Shown piece by piece: positions 18,204-26,436 of a stretch of 64,000 bases of DNA. Every line of letters starts with the position of its first letter. Within the stretch, counting starts at the first letter, position 1. The position numbers and the translations under genes are program-made. Source of the stretch: Streptosporangium sp. NBC_01495 (GTDB lineage Bacteria > Actinomycetota > Actinomycetes > Streptosporangiales > Streptosporangiaceae); assembly GCF_036250735.1 (NCBI RefSeq), contig NZ_CP109430.1:6882001-6946000 (forward strand), read 5' to 3'. The notes under the pieces were generated by a model. The model searched no databases. It was not told where the DNA came from and saw only the letters and a program-made list of their open reading frames with translations.

Positions 18204-19463
18204 ATGGCGCACCATTTCGACCTCCTCGTCGTCGGCGGGGGCGTGATCGGCCTGTCGGTGGCGTGGCGCGCCGCCCGCCGGGGCCTGAGGGTGGCGCTGG
18301 CCGACCCCGCACCGGCCTCCGGCGCCTCGCACGCGGCGGCGGGCATGCTGGCCCCGGTCAGCGAGGTCACCTACACCGAGGAGCCGCTGCTGCGGCTGGG
18401 CCTGGCCTCCCTGGAACGCTGGCCCGCCTTCGCCGCCGAGCTGGCGGACGCGAGCGGGCACGACCTCGACTACCGCACCGACGGCACGCTCGACGTCGCC
18501 TTCGGCTCGGACGACCTGGCCGCGCTGGACGACCTCGCCGCCTTCACCGCCAAGCTGGGACTGCCCGCCGAACGGCTCACCGGCCGCGAGTGCCGCCGCC
18601 TGGAGCCCATGCTGGCCCCCGCCGTCCGCGGCGGCCTGCTGGCGGGCGGCGACGCCTGGGTGGACCCCCGGAGGGTCACCTCGGCACTCCTGGCGGCCCT
18701 GGAGCGCGCGGGCGGCGTCCTGGTGCGCGACCGCGCGGCCGAGCTGCTCACGACCTCGGGAAGGGCCACCGGGGTACGCCTGCCGAGCGGCGAGACCGTC
18801 GGGGCCGACCTGGTGATCCTCGCCGCCGGGGCCTGGTCGGGCTCCCTGGAGGGGGTGCCCCCCGAGGCGCTGCCCCCGGTACGGCCGGTCAAGGGCCAGA
18901 TCATGCGGCTGCGCTCCCCCGCGCCGATCCTGCGGCGGTGCGTGCGCGGAGTGGTCCACGGCTCGCACGTCTACCTGGTGCCGCGCGGCGACGGCGAGAC
19001 GGTCCTCGGCGCCACCCAGGAGGAGATGGGCTTCGACACCCGCGTCACCGCCGGGGGGCTGTGGGAGCTGCTGCGCGACGCGCGGGAGCTCGTCCCCGGG
19101 GTGACCGAGCTGGAGGTGGCCGAGGTCGCCGCGGGACTGCGTCCCGGCACCCCGGACAACCTGCCGCTGATCGGCCCCACTGTCGTCCCCGGCCTCCACC
19201 TGGCCACCGGGCACCACCGGGGCGGGGTCCTGCTCGCACCGCTCACCGCCGACCTCTGCGCCGAGGAACCGGGCGAGGGGGACGAGACGGGTCCGGGGCT
19301 CTCCGCGATCTGCTCACCCCTCCGCTTCCGCGAGGGCGGTCCCGGGGAACACCGTTCCCGGGAAGACCGCTCCCGGGAGCAAGGCCCTCGGGGACACGAT
19401 TTCCGGGAACCCCCGCCGCGGGAAGACCGCCTGCGGGAGCACACACCGCAGGAGTACCCATGA
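18204..19463 (+). CDS. thiO: Glycine oxidase ThiO with repetitive C-terminal tail
   Basis: FAD enzyme that makes dehydroglycine for thiazole synthesis. The core (about residues 1-345) has the dinucleotide motif DLLVVGGGVIGLSVAWRAA, SHAAAGMLAPVSE, AAGAWSG, RPVKGQIMRL and the C-terminal GLHLATGHHRGGVLLAPLTA. Beyond residue 350 there is a family-atypical tail of about 70 residues, rich in Arg, Glu and Pro, encoded by degenerate 15-nt tandem repeats (19341-19455). The tail ends with a TGA overlapping the thiS ATG (ATGA). Translation is under the TPP riboswitch. Confidence 0.93.
   Translation: MAHHFDLLVVGGGVIGLSVAWRAARRGLRVALADPAPASGASHAAAGMLAPVSEVTYTEEPLLRLGLASLERWPAFAAELADASGHDLDYRTDGTLDVAFGSDDLAALDDLAAFTAKLGLPAERLTGRECRRLEPMLAPAVRGGLLAGGDAWVDPRRVTSALLAALERAGGVLVRDRAAELLTTSGRATGVRLPSGETVGADLVILAAGAWSGSLEGVPPEALPPVRPVKGQIMRLRSPAPILRRCVRGVVHGSHVYLVPRGDGETVLGATQEEMGFDTRVTAGGLWELLRDARELVPGVTELEVAEVAAGLRPGTPDNLPLIGPTVVPGLHLATGHHRGGVLLAPLTADLCAEEPGEGDETGPGLSAICSPLRFREGGPGEHRSREDRSREQGPRGHDFREPPPREDRLREHTPQEYP
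19341..19455 (+). repeat. Degenerate 15-nt tandem repeats in the thiO 3' end
   Basis: About seven copies of a unit like CCGGGAAGACCGCTC run in frame through the end of thiO up to the thiS ribosome site (GGAGTACCC). Each unit contains GGGA(A/G), resembling a ribosome-binding core. The period is a multiple of three, so the thiO frame is kept. Confidence 0.75.
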
Positions 19464-19660
19464 ACGTGACCATCAACGGGACCGCGCACGAGCTGCCCCC
19501 GGGGGCGACCGTCGCACAGGCCGTGCAGCGGCTGACCGGCGTGCGGAGCGGGGTGGCCGTCGCGGTGAACGACGAGGTCGTCTCGCGCGGCGCCTGGGAG
19601 TCCACGGCGCTCGCGGAGGCCGACCGCGTCGAGGTGCTCACCGCGGTTCAGGGAGGTTGA
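19460..19660 (+). CDS. thiS: Sulfur carrier protein ThiS
   Basis: Ubiquitin-like carrier that delivers sulfur as a C-terminal thiocarboxylate for thiazole formation. The 66-residue protein begins MNVTINGTAHELPPGATV, includes VAVAVNDEVVSRGAW and ends in the required Gly-Gly (AVQGG). The ATG overlaps the thiO stop (ATGA) after GGAGTACCC. Its last codons (GGGAGG) provide the ribosome site for thiG. Confidence 0.95.
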   Translation: MNVTINGTAHELPPGATVAQAVQRLTGVRSGVAVAVNDEVVSRGAWESTALAEADRVEVLTAVQGG

Positions 19661-19666
19661 TCGGCG

Positions 19667-20464
19667 ATGACGGATATGGCGGACATGGCAGACGATCTGA
19701 TCATCGGCGGTGAGAAGTTCTCCTCCCGCCTCATCATGGGCACCGGGGGCGCTCCGTCCCTGGAGGTCCTCGACCAGGCGCTCGCCGCCTCGGGGACCGA
19801 GCTGACCACGGTCGCGATGCGGCGGCTCGACCCGGCAGCGCGGGGCTCGGTGCTCGACGTGCTGCGCCGGCGTGACATCAAGGTGCTGCCGAACACCGCG
19901 GGCTGCTTCACCGCCGGTGAGGCCGTGCTCACCGCCAGGCTGGCCAGGGAGGCGCTGGAGACGGACTGGGTCAAGCTGGAGGTCATCGCCGACGAGCGCA
20001 CCCTGCTGCCCGACCCCATCGAGACCTTCGACGCGGCCGAGCGGCTGGTCGCCGACGGGTTCACGGTGCTGCCCTACATCGGCGACGACCCCGTGCTGGC
20101 ACGCAGGCTGGAGCAGGCGGGCTGCGCGGCGGTGATGCCGCTGGGCGCGCCGATCGGCTCGGGGCTGGGCATCCGCAACCCGCACAACATCGAGCTGATC
20201 GTGGAGTTCGCGAGCGTGCCGGTGATCCTGGACGCCGGGATCGGCACGGCCAGCGACGCGGCACTCGCCATGGAACTGGGCTGCGACGCGGTTCTGCTGG
20301 CCACCGCGGTCACCCGGGCACAGCGTCCGGACCTGATGGCCCAGGCGATGCGCTCGGCCGTCTCCGCGGGCCGGGCCGCGCGTATGGCCGGGCGGATACC
20401 CCGGCGTCGCTACGCGGAAGCCTCCTCTCCCTCGATCGACAGCCCGCCGGTGGTTCATCGATAG
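19667..20464 (+). CDS. thiG: Thiazole synthase
   Basis: Condenses deoxyxylulose phosphate, dehydroglycine and ThiS-thiocarboxylate to the thiazole phosphate. The 265-residue TIM barrel has FSSRLIMGTGG, the Schiff-base Lys in WVKLEVI, KVLPNTAGCFTAGEAV, GAPIGSGLGI and VILDAGIGTASDAA. It starts 6 nt after thiS. A mild C-terminal extension (EASSPSIDSPPVVHR) is dispensable-looking. Third gene of the riboswitch-controlled thiO-thiS-thiG operon. Confidence 0.95.
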   Translation: MTDMADMADDLIIGGEKFSSRLIMGTGGAPSLEVLDQALAASGTELTTVAMRRLDPAARGSVLDVLRRRDIKVLPNTAGCFTAGEAVLTARLAREALETDWVKLEVIADERTLLPDPIETFDAAERLVADGFTVLPYIGDDPVLARRLEQAGCAAVMPLGAPIGSGLGIRNPHNIELIVEFASVPVILDAGIGTASDAALAMELGCDAVLLATAVTRAQRPDLMAQAMRSAVSAGRAARMAGRIPRRRYAEASSPSIDSPPVVHR

Positions 20465-20539
20465 AAAACCACCACGTCTCGGCATCGGTTTGGGATTCAG
20501 GGATCCTGTCGGCGCCAAATCGCCCGTAAACTCGGCCAC

Positions 20540-22480
20540 GTGGACACGACGCTTACGGACCCCCTGGTCGGGAAACTCCTCGACGGGCGTTACCGCGTTG
20601 AGTCCCGGATCGCCCGGGGCGGAATGGCGACCGTCTATCTGGCCCTGGACGTCCGGCTCGACCGCACGGTCGCCGTCAAGGTGATGCACCGCTCGCTCGC
20701 CGAGGACCCCGCCTTCGTGCGGCGCTTCATCGGCGAGGCCAAGTCGGTGGCCAGCCTGTCGCACCCCAACGTGGTGCACGTGTTCGACCAGGGCACGGAC
20801 GGCGACAACGTCTACCTCTCGATGGAGTACGTGCCGGGGCGGACCCTGCGCGACGTGCTCCGCGCCCGGGGCAGGCTGCCCGCCCGCGAGGCGCTGGAAG
20901 TCATGATCCCCGTCCTCGCCGCGCTGGGCGCCGCCCACCAGTCCGGCCTGATCCACCGGGACGTCAAGCCGGAGAACGTGCTGCTCGCCGACGACGGCCG
21001 GGTCAAGGTCGTCGACTTCGGCCTGGCCCGCGCGATCGAGGCGAGCAACCAGACGCGCACGGGTGTCATGATCGGCACCATCGGCTACATGTCGCCCGAG
21101 CAGGTGACCTCTGGGGGCGCCGACGCCCGCAGCGACGTCTACGCGGCCGGCATCATGCTGTTCGAGCTCCTGACCGGCCGCCAGCCGTACGAGGGTGAGA
21201 CCCCGATGTCGGTGGCCTACCGGCACGTGCACGACACGGTGCCCGTGCCCTCGGCGCTGCTGCCCGGCTCTTCCCCGCTGCTCGACACCCTGGTGGCCAG
21301 GGCGACGGCCCGCGATCCAGCGAACCGCCCGGCGGACGCCACCGCGCTGCTGGTCGCCGCCGTCGAGGCACACCGGATGCTGCCCAGGGAGAGCGGCCCG
21401 GTGCCGTCCGTCCCCGTCGGCCCGCCGCACGGCCACGAGACGGCGGCGCCCGCGCCTCCCGCCCCGGCCAACCACACGCTGATCCAGCCCCGCACCGAGC
21501 TGCTCACCGGCCAGGCCGGCGACCGCCAGGTGGCCGGCCCCAGGGCACGCAAGGGGTCAGGTGCCCGCTGGTTCCTGATCGGGCTGGCCGTGGTCATGGT
21601 GATCGCGGTGGGGGTGACCGGCTGGCTGTTCTCGCAGAACACCTCCATCGTGGTGCCCGCCACCCTGGTGGGCAAGAACGTCACGACCGCCACCGGCGAG
21701 GCCAAGCAGCGCGGCTTCACGGTCGAGACGGGCAAGGCCGAGCACGACGAGAAGGCTCCCAAGGGGACCGTGCTGCGCACCGATCCCGTGGCGGGCACCG
21801 AGGCCGAGCCGGGGAGCAAGCTGACCCTCATCCCCTCGGCCGGGCCCAAGCGGGTGGCGGTGCCCAACGTGGTGGGCATGACCGAACCGCAGGCCAGGAG
21901 CAAGCTGGCGGAGTCCTCCCTCCTCGTCGACGACATCAGGAAGCTGCCCAGCGAGACCGTGCCGCGCGGCCAGGTGATGCGGACCATCCCCGCCGTGGGA
22001 AACCCGGTCAAGGAGAACAGCAAGGTCGACCTGGTCGTGAGCGCGGGCCTGGTCATGCCGGACGTCAGGGGCATGCCCCGCGACCAGGCCGACGGGGTGC
22101 TGCGCGGGGCGGGCTTCACCCCCGAGTTCGTCGAGCAGACCGACTCCGCCCAGCCGTGCACCGTCATCGCCCAGGACCCGCAGCCCAAGGCCGAGATCGA
22201 CAGGGGCGCCGTGGTCCGGCTCACCCTGTCGCAGTGCAGCAGCGAATGGCGCTGGCCCTGGGAGCGCGAGGGCGAGATCCCGCCGGGCGACAACGGCGGC
22301 AACGTCGTGGTGGTCCCGAACATCGTGTTCAAGGACTATCGGGCGGCGAGAGACGAGCTGCGCGCCGCCGGGGTCACGGTGAAGCTGAAGCGCACCCTGG
22401 GCAAGGGCAGGGTCCTGGCCCAGATCCCGCCGGGCGGCCAGACGGTCCCGCCCGGCACCGAGGTCACCATCTGGTACTGA
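20540..22480 (+). CDS. Transmembrane Ser/Thr protein kinase with PASTA domains
   Basis: Hanks-type receptor kinase sensing cell-wall muropeptides or lipid II. Kinase domain about residues 15-275: glycine loop IARGGMATVYLALD, catalytic Lys in VAVKVMH, HRDVKPENVLL, DFGLA, and the GTIGYMSPEQ activation segment. After a Pro-rich juxtamembrane linker there is one membrane helix (WFLIGLAVVMVIAVGVTGWLF, about 345-365). Then come four extracellular PASTA repeats, visible as VPATLVGKNV, VPNVVGMTEPQA, MPDVRGMPRDQA and VPNIVFKDYRAA. Position beside thi and Rv2175c genes corresponds to mycobacterial PknL, although that protein lacks so extensive an extracellular region. GTG start. Confidence 0.93.
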   Translation: MDTTLTDPLVGKLLDGRYRVESRIARGGMATVYLALDVRLDRTVAVKVMHRSLAEDPAFVRRFIGEAKSVASLSHPNVVHVFDQGTDGDNVYLSMEYVPGRTLRDVLRARGRLPAREALEVMIPVLAALGAAHQSGLIHRDVKPENVLLADDGRVKVVDFGLARAIEASNQTRTGVMIGTIGYMSPEQVTSGGADARSDVYAAGIMLFELLTGRQPYEGETPMSVAYRHVHDTVPVPSALLPGSSPLLDTLVARATARDPANRPADATALLVAAVEAHRMLPRESGPVPSVPVGPPHGHETAAPAPPAPANHTLIQPRTELLTGQAGDRQVAGPRARKGSGARWFLIGLAVVMVIAVGVTGWLFSQNTSIVVPATLVGKNVTTATGEAKQRGFTVETGKAEHDEKAPKGTVLRTDPVAGTEAEPGSKLTLIPSAGPKRVAVPNVVGMTEPQARSKLAESSLLVDDIRKLPSETVPRGQVMRTIPAVGNPVKENSKVDLVVSAGLVMPDVRGMPRDQADGVLRGAGFTPEFVEQTDSAQPCTVIAQDPQPKAEIDRGAVVRLTLSQCSSEWRWPWEREGEIPPGDNGGNVVVVPNIVFKDYRAARDELRAAGVTVKLKRTLGKGRVLAQIPPGGQTVPPGTEVTIWY

Positions 22481-22495
22481 CGTGCCGGGGCGGGG

Positions 22496-23455
22496 TCAGC
22501 CGGTGAGGAAACCGTGCAGGCGGACCCTGGCCAGGCCGCCGTCGGGGTAGATGTCCACCCTGGCGTACGTGGCCGCAGGCGCGTCCCGGACGCGGAAGCG
22601 GTGCCGGGTGTCGGGCAGCAGGCGGGTCCTGGGCAGCAGCGGGAACCAGGTGACGCCGTCCGCGGTGCCCGTGACGGAGACCTCGGCGGGGGCGTTGAAC
22701 ACCAGGTTGGTGGTGTCGATCTCGACGAGGCCGACGACGCCGGAGCCCGCCAGGCGGATCACCAGCCAGTCGTTGCCACCGTCGCGGCGGCGGGCGGTCT
22801 CCCAGCCCTCGGCCTGATGGCGGGCCAGGCCGGGTGAGATGGCGTTGTTGGGCGAGGAGTAGAACTCGTTGGAGCAGGCGGTGACGAGGGCGCCGTTCTC
22901 CAGGGCGGCCAGGTCCAGGCCGAGCCCCTCGTACAGGGACAGGTCGGGCCTGACCTCGCCGTGCACCCGCAGGCGGGCGATGCCCCCGTCGGGGAACATG
23001 TTCAGCCGCACGTGCGTGTGGCGGCGCTCGCCGGACACCGCGAAGAGGTGCTCGGCGTCCCCCTTGAGGCCGCTCCTGGGAACGATCTCCACCCAGTCGG
23101 CCGCCTCCAGCTCGGCGACCGTCGGATAGCCCTCGACCTCGGCGGCCTCGACGGAGGCGTACGGCGGGTAGTTGCCCTTGAACCAGGCGGTGTCGATCAC
23201 GACGCCCCTGATCACCCCGGGCATGCCGAGTCTGACCAGGGCCCAGTCGTGGCCCGGCTCGCGCCGCCTGCGGGTCTCCCAGCCGTCGTAGACCTGGCCC
23301 TTGGCCCCGAAGGTGTGCGGCATGAAGCCGGGGCGGCCCGGCCTGATGAGGCTCTCCCTCTCGGCGAAGGACTCGTCGTTGGCCGCGATGACCGAGCCGC
23401 CGAGGGTGCGCAGGGCGAGGTCGGGCAGTGCGGTGAATTCGGTCGACTCGGTCAA
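22496..23455 (-). CDS. alc: Allantoicase
   Basis: Hydrolyses allantoate to ureidoglycolate and urea. The 319-residue protein is built of two similar halves, seen in paired motifs GWETRRRREPGHDWALVRLG and GWETARRRDGGNDWLVIRLA, and again in THVRLNMFPDGGIARLRVHG and ARVDIYPDGGLARVRLHG, as in all allantoicases. The TTG start at 23455 is preferred because AGAAAGG lies 8 nt upstream and the family sequence starts here. Last gene of the purine catabolic operon; its 3' end nearly meets the convergent kinase gene. Confidence 0.93.
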   Translation of the reverse strand: MTESTEFTALPDLALRTLGGSVIAANDESFAERESLIRPGRPGFMPHTFGAKGQVYDGWETRRRREPGHDWALVRLGMPGVIRGVVIDTAWFKGNYPPYASVEAAEVEGYPTVAELEAADWVEIVPRSGLKGDAEHLFAVSGERRHTHVRLNMFPDGGIARLRVHGEVRPDLSLYEGLGLDLAALENGALVTACSNEFYSSPNNAISPGLARHQAEGWETARRRDGGNDWLVIRLAGSGVVGLVEIDTTNLVFNAPAEVSVTGTADGVTWFPLLPRTRLLPDTRHRFRVRDAPAATYARVDIYPDGGLARVRLHGFLTG

Positions 23456-23567
23456 GGGGTGAACCTTTCTCGCGGGGAACCGGCCGGGCCGCCGGGACGG
23501 TTCCGCCACCGGAGACCACCGGAGGGCGGGGCGCCCCGCGGACCGGGATCGTTCCGGCGGGGCCGTG

Positions 23568-24881
23568 CTACAGGAGGGTGCCCAGGGGATCCTTCCCCAC
23601 GACCCGGCCGCGCAGCCATGTCGTGCGGACCACCCCCGTCAGCGTCCTGCCGTGGTAGGGCGTGACCGGGTTCCTGTGGTGCAGGGCGGAGACGTCCACG
23701 GTGTGGACGGCGTCGGCGTCGAAGGCGACCAGGTCGGCGTACGCGCCCTCGGCGATGACGCCCTTGCCCCGCAGCCCGGCCAGCTCGGCCGGGTGTTCCG
23801 CCATCCAGCGGACGACGTCGCCCAGGCCGTGCCCGCGCCGGGCCGCCTCGGTCCAGACGGCGGTCAGGCCGAGCTGGAGGGAGGAGATCCCGCCCCAGGC
23901 GGCGGCGAAGTCGGGCACCTTCAGGTCGGGGGTGGACGGCGAGTGGTCGGAGACGACGCAGTCGAGGATCCCGTCGGCGAGGCCGCGCCAGAGCTCGTCG
24001 CGGTTGGCCGAGGAGCGGATCGGCGGGCAGCACTTGAACTGGGTGGCGCCCTCGGGCACCTCCTCGGCCATCAGGGTGAGGTAGTGCGGACAGGTCTCCG
24101 CGGTGAGCCTGACCCCCTCCCGCCGGGCTTTCGCCAGCGGTTCCAGGCACAGCGCGGACGACACGTGCAGGATGTGCGCCCGCACCCCGGTCTCCCCCGC
24201 CAGCGCGGCGACCCGTTCGACGGCGCGGCGCTCGGCCTCTCCCGGCCGGGAGTCGAGGAACTCCGGGTATCCCGGCCCCTCGGGGTCGGCGAGCAGCGCG
24301 GGGTCCTCGGCGTGGACGACCAGCAGGCCGTCGAAGGAGGCGATCTCCACCATGGCGGCCCGCAGCCCGTCCGCGTCCAGCGGCGGGAACTCGTCCACAC
24401 CCGACGGGGACAGGAAGCACTTGAACCCGCGCACGCCCGCCTCGTGCAGCGGCCGCAGGTCCCCGACGTTGCCGGGGACCGCCCCGCCCCAGAAGGCGAC
24501 GTCCACCGCGCACTGCCCGTCCGCGGCCCTCCTCTTCACGGCGAGGGCGTCCGCGGTCACGGTCGGCGGCAGCGAGTTGAGCGGCATGTCCACGATCGTG
24601 GTCACCCCGCCCGCCGCGGCCGCCCTGGTGGCGGAGGCGAACCCCTCCCAGTGGGTGCGGCCGGGCTCGTTGACGTGCACGTGGGTGTCGACCAGGCCGG
24701 GCAGCAACGCGACGCCGCCGAGGTCGACCCGCTCGACGGCGGCCGGCTCGGCGTCGTGGGCGTGCACCCCGACGATCCTCCCGTCCCGTACGGCGACCGC
24801 CGCCGGTCCCTCTCCCCGAGGCAGCACGACCCTGCGGGACCGGATGACCAGATCCGGTACGTCCTCAGTCCCTGCGCTCAT
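23568..24881 (-). CDS. allB: Allantoinase
   Basis: Opens the allantoin ring to allantoate. The 437-residue amidohydrolase has the HxH metal motif in LVDTHVHVNEPGRTHWEGF, the carbamylated-Lys region GFKCFLSPSG, LLVVHAEDP, ILHVSSA, AETCPHYLTL and CVVSDHSPSTPDLK. The segment EPGRTHWEGF separates it from dihydroorotase and hydantoinase. It lies between glycerate kinase and allantoicase, with gaps of 24 and 112 nt. Confidence 0.95.
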   Translation of the reverse strand: MSAGTEDVPDLVIRSRRVVLPRGEGPAAVAVRDGRIVGVHAHDAEPAAVERVDLGGVALLPGLVDTHVHVNEPGRTHWEGFASATRAAAAGGVTTIVDMPLNSLPPTVTADALAVKRRAADGQCAVDVAFWGGAVPGNVGDLRPLHEAGVRGFKCFLSPSGVDEFPPLDADGLRAAMVEIASFDGLLVVHAEDPALLADPEGPGYPEFLDSRPGEAERRAVERVAALAGETGVRAHILHVSSALCLEPLAKARREGVRLTAETCPHYLTLMAEEVPEGATQFKCCPPIRSSANRDELWRGLADGILDCVVSDHSPSTPDLKVPDFAAAWGGISSLQLGLTAVWTEAARRGHGLGDVVRWMAEHPAELAGLRGKGVIAEGAYADLVAFDADAVHTVDVSALHHRNPVTPYHGRTLTGVVRTTWLRGRVVGKDPLGTLL

Positions 24882-24905
24882 CCGCTCTCCGTTCCTCGTC
24901 GCTCC

Positions 24906-26147
24906 TCAAAGGTGCCTTTCCGCGACCCTGCGGGCGAGCCGCTCCAGCAGCGGGCCCGCCTGGGACATGCACACGGCCGGGTCGGGCTCGATGTCGGTGA
25001 GCGCGTAGGCGGCCGTGATGCCCGCCGCGTTCAGCTCCTCGTCGCCGAGGCTGCGGCGCCCGCAGACCGCGACGACCGGGACCCCCGCCTTGGCCGCGGC
25101 ACTCGCGACCCCGGCGGGCGCCTTGCCGCGCAACGTCTGCTCGTCGAGCGAGCCCTCGCCGGTGACGACCAGGCGGGCGCCCTCAAGCCGGTCGCGGAAG
25201 CCGAGCAGTTCCAGGAGATAGTCGATGCCGGGACGGAAGTCGGCCGCCAGGAAGGCCAGCGCGGCGAAGCCCACTCCCCCCGCGGCGCCCGCGCCCGGCC
25301 GCCCCGCCACGCCCATCGAGCGGACGACGCCGTCGTGCTCGATGGCCCCGACCAGGCCGTGGGTGTGCGCGGCGACGGCGGCGAGCCGGGCGAGGGCCCG
25401 GTCGAGCAGCCTCACGTCGTCGGGACCCGCGCCCTTCTGCGGTCCGTACACGGCGGCGGCGCCGTGCGGGCCGAGCAGCGGGTTGTCCACGTCGCCCGCG
25501 ACGACGAACTCGACACCATCAATCGCAATAAGTCCGGACGTATCGATTTTTTCCAGGTCGAGGAGGGCCGCTCCCCCGAAGGGGAGTTCCCGTCCCCCGG
25601 CGTCCAGGAAGCGGACGCCGAGCGCCCGCATCATGCCCACGCCGCCGTCGGTGCAGGCACTGCCGCCGAGACCGAGCACGACCCGCCGGGCCCCGCGCCG
25701 TACGGCGTGGGCGATCAGATCTCCGGTGCCGTGGCTGGTCGCGGTGAGCGGGGCCAGCTCGACGCCCTCGTGCGCGGGGGATCCCGCCGGGGCGGCGGGC
25801 CCGGAGGCGACCGGCAGCCGCCGCAGGCCGGATGCCTCGGCCAGCTCGACGACCGCCGTCGGCACGTCCCCTCCCGGAGGGGCGTCCTCGGGCGAGGAGG
25901 CGTCGCGCCAGGCGTAGGAGGCGAGGACCGGTTCACCGACGGGACCGATGACCTCGACCTCGACGCGGGTGAACCCGCAGGCCACGACCGCGTCCACGGT
26001 GCCGTCACCGCCGTCGGCCACCGGCAGCGCGACCGTGGCGACGCCGGGCCCGAGGCCCGCCGCGACCCGCGCGGCGACCTCGGCGCCGGTCAGCGAGCCC
26101 TTGAACTTGTCCGGGGCGATCACGACGTGTCCCGACGACTCAGACAA
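24906..26147 (-). CDS. Glycerate kinase (GarK/GlxK family)
   Basis: Phosphorylates glycerate derived from glyoxylate at the end of purine breakdown. The 413-residue protein starts with VVIAPDKFKGSLTGAEVA and contains PVADGGDGTVDA, GLGGSACTDGGVGMM, VAGDVDNPLLGP, and VTGEGSLDEQTLRGKAPAG. The TTG start follows GGGAGCAGGG and overlaps the end of a possible upstream short ORF by 8 nt. Genes for glyoxylate carboligase and tartronate semialdehyde reductase are not in the window, so the feeding route is incomplete here. Confidence 0.92.
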   Translation of the reverse strand: MSESSGHVVIAPDKFKGSLTGAEVAARVAAGLGPGVATVALPVADGGDGTVDAVVACGFTRVEVEVIGPVGEPVLASYAWRDASSPEDAPPGGDVPTAVVELAEASGLRRLPVASGPAAPAGSPAHEGVELAPLTATSHGTGDLIAHAVRRGARRVVLGLGGSACTDGGVGMMRALGVRFLDAGGRELPFGGAALLDLEKIDTSGLIAIDGVEFVVAGDVDNPLLGPHGAAAVYGPQKGAGPDDVRLLDRALARLAAVAAHTHGLVGAIEHDGVVRSMGVAGRPGAGAAGGVGFAALAFLAADFRPGIDYLLELLGFRDRLEGARLVVTGEGSLDEQTLRGKAPAGVASAAAKAGVPVVAVCGRRSLGDEELNAAGITAAYALTDIEPDPAVCMSQAGPLLERLARRVAERHL

Positions 26148-26334
26148 ACCCTGCTCCCTGATGACGGATGGGGGGCACGCGTCCCCGGCCGGTACGAGCG
26201 GACGGGGGCGGATGCCGGATCCCGGTGAGACGGAGGACCATCATCACATCCACCCCCGCACGCCCTCGACGCCCGGTCCTCCCCGGAGGCGTCGCGGTCC
26301 TCGCCGGAGGCGGCCCGGTTCTCCCCGGAGGCAT
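26140..26334 (-). CDS. Possible 64-aa ORF before glycerate kinase
   Basis: An ATG at 26334 sits 6 nt after a strong GAGGAGG site and opens a frame that ends 8 nt inside the glycerate kinase gene. The first part is repetitive (PPGRTGPPP type, from the 21-nt repeats); the rest is basic and Pro-rich. No known family. It could help ribosomes reach the kinase start, or be fortuitous, since the ribosome-like site is itself part of the repeat. Confidence 0.25.
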   Translation of the reverse strand: MPPGRTGPPPARTATPPGRTGRRGRAGVDVMMVLRLTGIRHPPPSARTGRGRVPPIRHQGAGFV

Positions 26335-26400
26335 CGTGGTCCTCCTCGGAGGCGGCCCGGTCCTCCTCGGAGGCGGCCCGGTCCTCCCTGGAGGCGTCGC
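26275..26400. repeat. Six tandem copies of a 21-nt unit
   Basis: Units of the form GGTCCTCCTCGGAGGCGGCCC, six copies in 126 nt, with a few substitutions. Each contains a small CCTCC..GGAGG dyad. The array sits between the deaminase stop and glycerate kinase, and the period keeps any reading frame. Confidence 0.88.
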
Positions 26401-26436
26401 GGGACGAGGCCGGCGGGCCGTCGTCGCCGGGCCCGC

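Noticed and set aside
18971..21475. 834-codon minus-strand frame opposite thiO-thiS-thiG and the kinase
   Set aside because: It crosses four well-supported genes in antisense and has no recognisable domain.
23565..26228. 887-codon plus-strand frame opposite allB and glycerate kinase
   Set aside because: Gly/Arg/His-rich antisense translation without family features; the minus-strand genes have clear motifs.
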